A program made the position numbers and the translations under genes. Shown in pieces: positions 1-6,182 of a stretch of 8,038 nucleotides of DNA. The stretch's first letter is position 1. Every line of letters starts with the position of its first letter. The notes beneath the pieces are model-generated. The model was not told the origin of the DNA, did no database searches, and was given only the letters and a program-made list of their open reading frames with translations. The stretch comes from an uncultured Synergistia bacterium. GTDB taxonomy: Bacteria > Eremiobacterota > SpSt-956 > JAKJGF01. The stretch is from positions 1-8,038 of the forward strand of contig CALARM010000417.1 of the NCBI GenBank assembly GCA_937888925.1, given 5' to 3'.

Positions 1-185
1 TCCTTCATTCTGACATGGTCACGGGTTTCTAAAAACATCAATACATTTAATTGAGATAAACTCATATTCTTTAAATTACTGGCACTTCCGACAAGGCCTT
101 TTAAAAGGAATCTTTGTAGTTTATCATGACCTGATGCGATAGTCGTAATTATTTCTTCAGCCAGATATTTCTTTGATTGTTCCAT
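1..185 (-). CDS. MarR-like transcriptional regulator, N-terminal fragment
   Basis: The gene runs off the left edge, so only the first 61 codons are present. The ATG at 185..183 follows a strong ribosome binding site (GAGGTGA, 7 nt upstream). The fragment reads as a long amphipathic helix (residues 1-37) and then a stretch containing LSQLNVLMFLETRDHVRMK (residues 43-61). This resembles the start of the winged-helix DNA-binding domain in MarR proteins, where an LSQ/LTxxQ segment leads into the first helix and an R-M-x-E/D-L segment opens the next. MarR proteins are dimeric cytoplasmic repressors that usually bind palindromes near their own promoter. The gene lies 28 nt downstream of the unknown gene at 214-618, so the two are probably co-transcribed. 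The recognition helix and wing are outside the window, so the family call rests on the N-terminal third only. Confidence 0.6.
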   Translation of the reverse strand, partial: MEQSKKYLAEEIITTIASGHDKLQRFLLKGLVGSASNLKNMSLSQLNVLMFLETRDHVRMK

Positions 186-213
186 ATAACTTCACCTCTT
201 CTCACATCGTAAA

Positions 214-618
214 TTAATACATGACAGCTTCCCAGAAATTGCTGTCAGGAGGTTCATAAATATAAATCTCTTCTTTATCCACAAAATTATTTATGTCATA
301 GTCAAGAGAATCTTTATATTTATAGCAATAACTTATTTTATATAAAGTTTTCTCAAATCCTGCTTCAAGATCTATTTCCATGTTAAATCCGTCAAATATT
401 AACCCTGGCTGAGAACCATTTTTAAATTTCCTGTAAACAGGTCTGCCTTTTTCATGGCCCGGTTCTCCTCTCAAATTATACCATAAAGTATTATTATCAG
501 GTTTTTTATCAACAGTAAAACCATATGATATTCTTCCTGGTATTACATAACCATCAATACTGAATTTAACATTCTTTTTTATGAGTTTATCAAAGGGTAC
601 GAATATCTGAGCATACAT
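214..618 (-). CDS. Small protein of unknown function upstream of the MarR-like gene
   Basis: This encodes 134 residues that I do not recognise. ATG at 618 is preceded by AGAGG with suitable spacing, and the gene ends in TAA 28 nt before the regulator start. There is no signal peptide and no membrane segment. The protein is rich in aromatic residues and charge (many Tyr, Lys and Asp), with alternating hydrophobic and polar stretches that suggest a mainly beta fold. A glycine- and basic-rich patch (LRGEPGHEKGRPVYRKFKNG) lies near residues 49-68 and an acidic, Tyr-rich C-terminal third follows. It shares a promoter with the regulator, so it may be the regulator's target or act with it, but that is inference from position. 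Codon use and the ribosome binding site support a real gene; the function is unknown. Confidence 0.7.
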   Translation of the reverse strand: MYAQIFVPFDKLIKKNVKFSIDGYVIPGRISYGFTVDKKPDNNTLWYNLRGEPGHEKGRPVYRKFKNGSQPGLIFDGFNMEIDLEAGFEKTLYKISYCYKYKDSLDYDINNFVDKEEIYIYEPPDSNFWEAVMY

Positions 619-645
619 AATAAAACCTCTATGCTTTCATTAGAA

Positions 646-675
646 TTTAAAATATTTAGTCTTTAAAATATTTAG
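646..675. repeat. Two 14-nt direct repeats in the leader of the small-protein/MarR operon
   Basis: The 14-mer TTTAAAATATTTAG occurs perfectly at 646-659 and again at 662-675, a period of 16 nt. Both copies lie between the predicted transcription start (about 690) and the start codon at 618, where a bound repressor could block transcription. The region is very AT-rich, so chance similarity is more likely than it would be elsewhere. Confidence 0.55.
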
Positions 676-741
676 AATATCTAACTAATTTTAATAAACA
701 TATCATAAAAAATTAATTCTGTCAAGTTATTTTTAGATATT
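676..741. promoter_or_regulatory. Inverted pair of TTAGATATT sites, possible operator
   Basis: TTAGATATT is found on the minus strand at 684..676, just after the predicted start of the leftward operon, and on the plus strand at 733-741, touching the -35 of the predicted Uma2 promoter. A shorter TTTAGATA match is at 772-779. Paired sites in a divergent control region upstream of a MarR-like gene fit an autoregulatory operator, but binding is an inference. Confidence 0.35.
697..725 (-). promoter_or_regulatory. Predicted sigma-70-type promoter for the small-protein/MarR operon
   Basis: On the minus strand a perfect -35 TTGACA (725..720) is followed by a 17-nt spacer and TATGTT (702..697, 4 of 6 matches to TATAAT). 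The transcript would start near 690, about 70 nt upstream of the start codon at 618, leaving a leader that holds the direct repeats. Confidence 0.5.
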
Positions 742-768
742 GCCTGAAATACAGCTAAATGATATGAT
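740..768 (+). promoter_or_regulatory. Predicted sigma-70-type promoter for the Uma2-like gene
   Basis: TTGCCT (740-745, 4 of 6) is followed by a 17-nt spacer and TATGAT (763-768, 5 of 6). Transcription would start near 775, just before the GGAG site at 786-789 and the ATG at 800. If correct, this excludes a coding start at TTG 740, which would be the -35 itself. Confidence 0.45.
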
Positions 769-799
769 AGATTTAGATAAATTATGGAGCGTGACCTTT

Positions 800-1390
800 A
801 TGGCAGAGGCATTAAAAAGAGAAAAAAATATTTATACATACAGTGATTATGCCTTATGGCCTGATGAAGAGAGATGGGAAATAATTCAGGGAGAAGCTTA
901 TAGTATGGCACCGGGTGCAAGTGATATCCACCAGGATACATCAGGTGAACTGTATCTGGAATTTGGCAATTATCTGAGAGGTAAAAAATGCAGAGTTTAT
1001 CATCCGCCTTTTGACGTAATACTACCGGAAGAAGGAGAAACATTTGAAAATGCTTCCAATATAGTTCAACCTGATATAACTGTCATATGCGATAAGAATA
1101 AAATAACAAAAAAAGGCTGCTTCGGAGCTCCAGATCTCATTATAGAGATATTGTCACCATCATCTGCAAGAAGAGATACAAAGGATAAAAGGAGACTGTA
1201 TCAAAAATTCGGTGTAAAGGAATACTGGATAGCAGATCCTGTACATAAAAAAGTAGATGTATACATGCTCGGCGAAGATGGAAAATATAAATTTCCTGAC
1301 ATATATGCAGGAGACGATAAAATAAAAGTAGGCATATTCAATAATGAACTGGAAATAGATCTGGCTGTTATATTTCCAGATCATAAGTAA
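800..1390 (+). CDS. Uma2 family (DUF820) PD-(D/E)XK nuclease-like protein
   Basis: This encodes 196 residues, the usual length of the Uma2 family. These proteins have a restriction-endonuclease-like fold and are presumed DNA nucleases; their biological role is poorly known. Family landmarks are present in order: the opening YTYSDYALWPDEERWEIIQGE (residues 12-32), H44-Q45 at the start of a helix, QPDI with the metal-binding Asp at 92, and EILSPS with the acidic residue at 116. The conserved RRDTKDKRRLYQKFGVKEYW segment follows at about 124-143 and then IADP. I chose ATG 800 because GGAG (786-789) precedes it, family members begin at this point, and a promoter seems to overlap the upstream region. 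In-frame TTG 740 and ATG 764 have no ribosome binding site. It is the only plus-strand gene here and ends 13 nt from the converging ZIP gene. Confidence 0.92.
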   Translation: MAEALKREKNIYTYSDYALWPDEERWEIIQGEAYSMAPGASDIHQDTSGELYLEFGNYLRGKKCRVYHPPFDVILPEEGETFENASNIVQPDITVICDKNKITKKGCFGAPDLIIEILSPSSARRDTKDKRRLYQKFGVKEYWIADPVHKKVDVYMLGEDGKYKFPDIYAGDDKIKVGIFNNELEIDLAVIFPDHK

Positions 1391-1403
1391 TAAAACATAA
1401 CTT

Positions 1404-2216
1404 CTATCCGAGGGCCACATCGAGAATCATCATAACTGTAAAACCTATCATAAGTCCTACAGTAGCTATATCTCCGTTTCCACTCTGATTGTATTCAGGT
1501 ACCACTTCTTCCACAACAACATATATCATGGCTCCGGCAGCAAAAGCCAGTGCGTAGGGAAGTATGGGAGTGGCAAAAATTACCATTGCTGCACCTATAA
1601 CACCTGCTATCGGTTCAACTACTGCAGATAACTGTCCGTAAAAAAAACATTTCCATTGAGAAAGAACTTCCCGTCTGAGTGGCATGGAAACAGCCATACC
1701 TTCAGGAAAATTCTGAAGTCCAATACCTATGGCAAGAGCCACTGCTCCTGCAAGAGTAGCAGAAGGATAACCTGCCGCAGCAGCTCCGAAAGCAACACCA
1801 ACGGCAAGACCTTCCGGTATATTATGAATGGTTATGGCAAGTATGAGAAGTGTTGTCCTCTGCCAGGGAGTTTTGATACCTTCACTTTTTGACGTTTCCA
1901 GTCCTCTGTGTAGATGAGGAAGGATCATATCGATTATGCGCAGTACAATACCTCCAAGTATAAATCCCACAGCAGCAGGTACCCAGGCAGGTAAAGATTT
2001 CCCTTCTGACATTTCAATAGCAGGTGCAAGTAAAGACCAGTAACTTGCAGCAATCATAACACCTCCGGCAAAACCGAGCATAACATCAAGAAATTTTCTG
2101 CTCATCTCTTTTGCAGTAAATACTGCTGCAGCCCCAAGGGCAGTTACAAACCAGGTAAAGGTCGTTGCCAGCAAAGCCTGTATTACAGGTGGCAAATCTT
2201 TAAATACTTCCAACAA
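1404..2216 (-). CDS. ZIP family divalent metal transporter, GufA-like
   Basis: This is an inner-membrane carrier of about 270 residues, expected to move zinc or other divalent metals. About eight hydrophobic segments are visible. The two signature metal-site motifs of the ZIP family are intact: HNIPEG (about residues 131-136) and QNFPEG (about 158-163), each in a Gly/Ala-rich helix. An acidic VEEVVPE lies in a later segment (about 235-241). The loop between the early helices has only a short PHLHR instead of the long His-rich loop of eukaryotic ZIPs. The N-terminus ([16 protein letters not shown]) matches GufA-type proteins. The start is probably TTG 2216 (or the adjacent TTG 2213), because AGGGGTG at 2228..2222 sits just upstream. 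A farther in-frame TTG at 2234 has no ribosome binding site. An 83-101 nt gap separates it from the WD40 gene, so it may be a separate unit. Confidence 0.92.
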   Translation of the reverse strand: MLEVFKDLPPVIQALLATTFTWFVTALGAAAVFTAKEMSRKFLDVMLGFAGGVMIAASYWSLLAPAIEMSEGKSLPAWVPAAVGFILGGIVLRIIDMILPHLHRGLETSKSEGIKTPWQRTTLLILAITIHNIPEGLAVGVAFGAAAAGYPSATLAGAVALAIGIGLQNFPEGMAVSMPLRREVLSQWKCFFYGQLSAVVEPIAGVIGAAMVIFATPILPYALAFAAGAMIYVVVEEVVPEYNQSGNGDIATVGLMIGFTVMMILDVALG

Positions 2217-2221
2217 AGTTT

Positions 2222-2228
2222 CACCCCT
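2222..2228 (-). promoter_or_regulatory. Ribosome binding site that decides the ZIP start
   Basis: AGGGGTG on the minus strand lies 5 nt before TTG 2216. It falls inside the coding sequence if TTG 2234 is used, which argues for the shorter form. Confidence 0.6.
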
Positions 2229-2317
2229 ATTCAAATAAACTTTTATTGTTATATATTCTTAACTTTTGCCATAATCCTGCAACAGGTAAACTTATAGTTT
2301 ATTATTAAATATGTCTG

Positions 2318-4144
2318 TTAAATCCGAAATTCCATAATTATACCGGAAGAAGTGCCTGTTACAAAGGATTTGTCATCAGGAGAAAAAACTGCTGAAAGAA
2401 ATCTCTCTCCTGATATTTTTATTTTAATTGTATCAATAAGTTCAAGGTTTTCTCTATTCCATATCTTTATAAACTGTCCCAGAATTGTTACAAATATTTT
2501 ATTATCAGGTGAGAGCAATAATTTTGTTGCTCCTTCATTTATTTCCTTCAGAGTTTCTCCTTTATCCAGAGACCATAAAAGAATCTCTCTATCTGTAGCG
2601 GAAAAGAGATATTTTTCGTCAGATGTAAAGGATAGAACAGTAATTGACCCGCTTCCATAAGAAGGTTTATTCCAGAATAAATCTTTTATTTTTTCTTTTT
2701 TTTCAAGATCCCATATGGCTATTTTCTTCTCCCCGTCGGCAGATGCAACAAATCTGTCTCCCGGAGAAAAGGAAAGAGACGTAATATGAGATTTTCCGGG
2801 AGGAAATTTATAAAATTCTTCTCCTTTTTCATTATCCCACAGGGAGAAAGAATAATCATTATGTGCCGCAAGAGTCATCTTTCCATCGGTAGAAAAATCG
2901 ATATTTATCGAATTATAAGGAAAACCTGCAGCTTTTCCCGATATAAAAGATTTTATTTCTTTCCCGTCTGATATGTCTCTTATTTTTACCATACCGCCTC
3001 TATAACCTGCAATAAACCTTCTATCAGGCAAAAATTTTATGTGTTTAATTATTTCTTCTTTATGATGCCATATTTTTTCATTCCACGAAGAGAGTTTAAG
3101 AGTAAAATCTTCATGACCTGAAAGTATATATTCACCGTTAAAAGCAATGGAGCTGACAGGAGAAAGTTTCTCATGACTCCAGAGATTTTTTTTCTCAAAA
3201 AGAGACCATAATTGGACAGTTTCAGTCCAGGTAAAGAAAAAATTGCCATCAGACGATAAAGCACCGGAAGGACAGAAGCATATTCTTCCTTTTATATCCA
3301 TTCCGTTCATATCCTGAATGTTCAGTCCATTCTGAAAAAACACTTTTCCTCCCGTAATTTCTCCTGATGGCTGAAAAAATGCCATATTAGCTCCGTTAAA
3401 ACTGTTGATTTCTTCGCCATTACAGAGCCAGACATTCAATAAACTTCCTTCACAACTTCTTCTTTCTCCCGTCCATGAAAGAATATATGTGCCGTCATGT
3501 GTAAAAATAACTGCAGGGCCGTTGTTTTCGTGACTTTTTCTGCTCCACATCAAATCTCCTGTACCAGTGTTACGTAATTCTACTGTTCCGTAATTTTCAT
3601 TATTGTCTGCAGGCCCGTATCGCCCTGCAGCAATAAACATTCCGTCAGGTGAAAAAGAAAGAGATGTAACATCACTGCCTTCTGTTTCAACAGACCATAT
3701 TTCTTTACCGTTGGAAAAATCCCATAATTTTAAAGTTCCATCTTCTTCTCCCCCGCCTGTAAGGACATATTTCCCGTCAGGTGAAAAGGCAATGGAAGAA
3801 ACCCTGTAATGACCTTTAAGAGTGTAAACTTCTTTACATGTCTCCACATTCCATACTTTTGCCGTAGAACCTTCTGCTCCACTATCACAGCCGGAAGCAA
3901 GATATTTATTATCAGGAGAAAAAGAAAGACATAAAATACCATCTTTATGGCCTTTCAGAGTAACAATTTCTTCTCCCCTATGGCTTTTATAAAGTTTTAT
4001 CGTTTTATCAAGACTTCCTGAAGCAACACTCATGCCGTCAGGAGAAAAAGCTGCACATGTGACAGGTTTAGTGTGTTTTTTATCATAAGTGCCGATTATA
4101 TTTTTTACTATGGCTATTTTTGATTCAAAAAATTTTCTTTTCAT
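2318..4144 (-). CDS. WD40 repeat protein, about 14 blades
   Basis: This encodes 608 residues made almost wholly of WD40 repeats. I count about 14: residues 24-52, 65-98, 111-142, 157-191, 205-239, 250-278, 286-323, 334-364, 370-401, 421-446, 452-479, 499-525, 538-562 and 578-608. The clearest carry FSPDG/FSPDN and end in LWD, VW or IWDL; those in the middle are degenerate. Fourteen repeats fit two seven-bladed beta-propellers. There is no signal peptide, membrane segment, kinase or other fused domain, so the likely role is a cytoplasmic binding scaffold. ATG 4144 is chosen because GGAGG sits 9 nt upstream; TTG 4174 and ATG 4165 would also be in frame but lack a site. The start is 26 nt after the PilW-like stop, so it appears to be the last gene of the pilin operon. 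Confidence 0.9.
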   Translation of the reverse strand: MKRKFFESKIAIVKNIIGTYDKKHTKPVTCAAFSPDGMSVASGSLDKTIKLYKSHRGEEIVTLKGHKDGILCLSFSPDNKYLASGCDSGAEGSTAKVWNVETCKEVYTLKGHYRVSSIAFSPDGKYVLTGGGEEDGTLKLWDFSNGKEIWSVETEGSDVTSLSFSPDGMFIAAGRYGPADNNENYGTVELRNTGTGDLMWSRKSHENNGPAVIFTHDGTYILSWTGERRSCEGSLLNVWLCNGEEINSFNGANMAFFQPSGEITGGKVFFQNGLNIQDMNGMDIKGRICFCPSGALSSDGNFFFTWTETVQLWSLFEKKNLWSHEKLSPVSSIAFNGEYILSGHEDFTLKLSSWNEKIWHHKEEIIKHIKFLPDRRFIAGYRGGMVKIRDISDGKEIKSFISGKAAGFPYNSINIDFSTDGKMTLAAHNDYSFSLWDNEKGEEFYKFPPGKSHITSLSFSPGDRFVASADGEKKIAIWDLEKKEKIKDLFWNKPSYGSGSITVLSFTSDEKYLFSATDREILLWSLDKGETLKEINEGATKLLLSPDNKIFVTILGQFIKIWNRENLELIDTIKIKISGERFLSAVFSPDDKSFVTGTSSGIIMEFRI

Positions 4145-4153
4145 AAATATTTT

Positions 4154-4158
4154 CCTCC
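4154..4158 (-). promoter_or_regulatory. Ribosome binding site of the WD40 gene
   Basis: GGAGG on the minus strand, 9 nt before ATG 4144. It supports the 608-residue form over the 618-residue form beginning at TTG 4174. Confidence 0.7.
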
Positions 4159-4170
4159 AGAACATTAAAA

Positions 4171-4941
4171 TCAATAATTTTCCGGCTTTACATCTGTAGT
4201 CAAAACAGTTCTTTCAAATATATCTTTTCCGTTTTCATCTGTACCTGTTTTTATTCTAGTATCGACTGTAATATGAACAATAGGCATTCCGTAATAAATT
4301 GTTGAAGGATTATATAAATCAAATTCAATATTATATATATCCCTCGCTATTTTCCTGTCATTACTTATAGTGCCGGAAGGAACAGTGCAGGAAGGAGGAC
4401 AGTTCAGAGGATAGGCAGGAGTCAGGAAATCTATGAGTTTAATGTCAGGTAAGGCATCGGGATAAAGAGGATTTTTTGGATGATCTGTTACTGTAATGAC
4501 TCTTCTGTATAATTCTTTTTTCCCGATACCTTTAAAATAAACTACATATCTTTTCCATCGCAGTTTCCCTTCATACATAGATGTAGAGCCTGAAGCATCA
4601 TCACTGTCTCTGGAGGTAGGAAAAGAAATGGCATCCCACAGCTCAGACGGATCTCCGCTGTTCCAGTAGCTCTTCAGAACATTTACTCCAGGAAGATAAC
4701 TTTCCTTTAATTCCCTGCAGAGTCTGTCTAGAGAAAGTTTTGCTTCCTGCTGTGCCATAAGTTTATATCTTGATCTGTTAAAAATCTTCATTGATTGAAT
4801 ACATATAATACCTGTAGCAGAAAGTAAAATGGAAAAAAGAAATATGGCTATCATTAGCTCTATTACTGTCATAGCAGATTTAGAACTGGTATGAAAAGTT
4901 ATATTGGATCTATAAAATAATCTCTCAATAAAAAATTTCAT
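4171..4941 (-). CDS. PilW-like minor pilin (type IV prepilin)
   Basis: This encodes 256 residues. A 23-residue leader (MKFFIERLFYRSN onward, ending KSA) is followed by the prepilin signature MTVIELMIAIFLFSILL. Glu is at mature position 5 and a hydrophobic helix of about 25 residues follows. Prepilin peptidase would cut after Ala, a less usual residue than Gly at this position. The next segment, QQEAKLSLDRLCRELKES, is typical of PilW-type proteins, and a beta-rich globular domain completes it. The role would be in the pilus or pseudopilus tip complex. The start at 4941 is chosen because it overlaps the stop of the preceding ORF as ATGA, a sign of translational coupling, and GGGAAG lies just upstream. 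ATG 4953 adds four residues and has a poor site. It could equally be a GspJ-like pseudopilin. Confidence 0.82.
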   Translation of the reverse strand: MKFFIERLFYRSNITFHTSSKSAMTVIELMIAIFLFSILLSATGIICIQSMKIFNRSRYKLMAQQEAKLSLDRLCRELKESYLPGVNVLKSYWNSGDPSELWDAISFPTSRDSDDASGSTSMYEGKLRWKRYVVYFKGIGKKELYRRVITVTDHPKNPLYPDALPDIKLIDFLTPAYPLNCPPSCTVPSGTISNDRKIARDIYNIEFDLYNPSTIYYGMPIVHITVDTRIKTGTDENGKDIFERTVLTTDVKPENY

Positions 4942-5918
4942 AATTCTTCCCATGAATATACTGTAAGGACAGGTTTTACAGTAATTTCTCCTGATAAACC
5001 ATTATAAAGTTCGGGACAGTATATTATAGATGAGCTATTTTTTAATATAATATTACCTTCATGCCCCGGAGGAGATGAAGGACTTGACTTTGCAATAACA
5101 CTTCCAATGATTGATATGGGGCTTATAACACTTTCAGCAACAAAATTGCCATGAGTAAATATAAGGCCTATAAGAAAAGCATTGTTACTTGCATTGTAAA
5201 CAGTAGGATTTCTTTTAAAACCTTCCCAGGATTTATAAAAGAAAGAACAGGTAAAATCATGGGTTGCCCACTTCATACTGTTATAGGCAGAAGGACTGGA
5301 AAACCAGTCTTTTATCTCATCAGGTACAGGTTTTAACCCGTAGTCTGTAAGGTCCACTCCTGAGGTACCGGAAAGAATATCCTGTCCCGGTGCACCCAGT
5401 TCAATGGGAATATCCCCGCCGGCACTGTTATCTTTATACCATTTCCATGCAGGATTAATACCCTGATTGGTAGATTCTGAAATCTTTAACATATTAAAAA
5501 CATCACATATTTTAGAACTGTCCTGAGGGGCAGAACGGATCCATTCATCAACATCTGTGCCTGCAGAATCTATATCGGTAGTATGGTTGGTAATCTTTAT
5601 ATCTCCTTCTGTAAAAAAACTGATAAAACTTCTATATTGTAAATCATATTCATCAATCCAGTAGCTCAAGTCTGCCATCAACAAAGAAAGACCGTAAGGT
5701 TTCAGAGGATCTGTCGATGTTGTATCATTTACATATCCCGCCACAAAGACACGGGAATTATTTACCCCACTTATCTCACCGTTTATAATCAATATACCAT
5801 TTACAAAAATATTACAGTTATCCAGATATATATCTGCATCACCGCCATCTATAAAAAGACTGCCATTTACAAAAATATTTTTATTCTGTATGTAGGGGTA
5901 CGTTCCTCCGAGTGTCAT
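4938..5918 (-). CDS. Downstream part of the PilX-like protein: beta-solenoid and C-terminal domain
   Basis: This encodes 326 residues with no signal peptide or membrane helix, which is odd for a protein that looks extracellular. The first 60 residues show a beta-helix repeat (NIFVNG at 14-19 and 36-41, then RVFVAG at 56-61). The C-terminal part (LIFTHGNFVAESVISPISII onward, with SVIA, NIILKNSSSIIY and CPEL) resembles the ends of large PilX-like pilus proteins. Its frame is the same as that of the ORF at 6183-6875, and the 88 codons between are open, so it is best read as the rest of that gene after an in-frame TGA. ATG 5918 has GAGG 8 nt upstream, so independent translation is possible, but without a leader the product could not be exported as a pilin. 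The stop overlaps the PilW-like start as ATGA. Confidence 0.75.
   Translation of the reverse strand: MTLGGTYPYIQNKNIFVNGSLFIDGGDADIYLDNCNIFVNGILIINGEISGVNNSRVFVAGYVNDTTSTDPLKPYGLSLLMADLSYWIDEYDLQYRSFISFFTEGDIKITNHTTDIDSAGTDVDEWIRSAPQDSSKICDVFNMLKISESTNQGINPAWKWYKDNSAGGDIPIELGAPGQDILSGTSGVDLTDYGLKPVPDEIKDWFSSPSAYNSMKWATHDFTCSFFYKSWEGFKRNPTVYNASNNAFLIGLIFTHGNFVAESVISPISIIGSVIAKSSPSSPPGHEGNIILKNSSSIIYCPELYNGLSGEITVKPVLTVYSWEEL
5797..5879 (-). repeat. 17-nt direct repeat encoding NIFVNG
   Basis: The plus-strand sequence CCATTTACAAAAATATT occurs at 5797-5813 and 5863-5879, 66 nt (22 codons) apart and in frame. It encodes the core of two successive turns of the predicted beta-solenoid, so it looks like a recent duplication or conservation within a coding repeat. 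Confidence 0.6.
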
Positions 5919-6148
5919 ATAATATTCCTCATCATCCTCTATAGATGGAGTATAAGAAAAAGAGGGACGGCTTATATGGCCGATGGAAAGCCCTGAAGAG
6001 CGTATAGTTACTGTAATATTTGGATCTATAAGATGATAATTTGTTTCATTAAGACGAAAATAGCTGTCAGGTTCAGAAGGGATACCATCTGTAAGATTTG
6101 GATCTCCTATATTCCAGTCAGGAAGATTAATATTTTTATTGCAATTTT

Positions 6149-6178
6149 CTTCTATAAACCTCCGGTCTATAATAGAAG
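6149..6178 (-). promoter_or_regulatory. Hairpin just after the in-frame TGA, SECIS-like
   Basis: On the minus strand CTTCTAT (6178..6172) pairs with ATAGAAG (6155..6149), 7 bp. A 3-nt bulge (TAT, 6171..6169) follows, then a 5-bp upper stem (AGACC with GGTTT, one G-U pair) and a GGA loop (6163..6161). The hairpin starts 4 nt after the TGA and its loop starts 19 nt after it, with G first in the loop. Bacterial selenocysteine insertion elements have this position and a G at the loop start. The same bases contain a Shine-Dalgarno-like GGAGG with no suitable start codon after it. There is no T-run, so it is not an intrinsic terminator. Confidence 0.4.
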
Positions 6179-6182
6179 TCCC

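Noticed and set aside
740..799. TTG 740 as the start of the Uma2-like gene
   Set aside because: It has no ribosome binding site, adds 20 residues not typical of the family, and overlaps a likely promoter. ATG 800 has GGAG upstream.
798..1043. Minus-strand ORF opposite the Uma2-like gene
   Set aside because: It overlaps a well-supported family gene, has no ribosome binding site and no recognisable features.
2288..2300. Short hairpin AAACT-ATA-AGTTT after the WD40 gene as a terminator
   Set aside because: The stem is five mostly A-T pairs with no following T-run, too weak to call.
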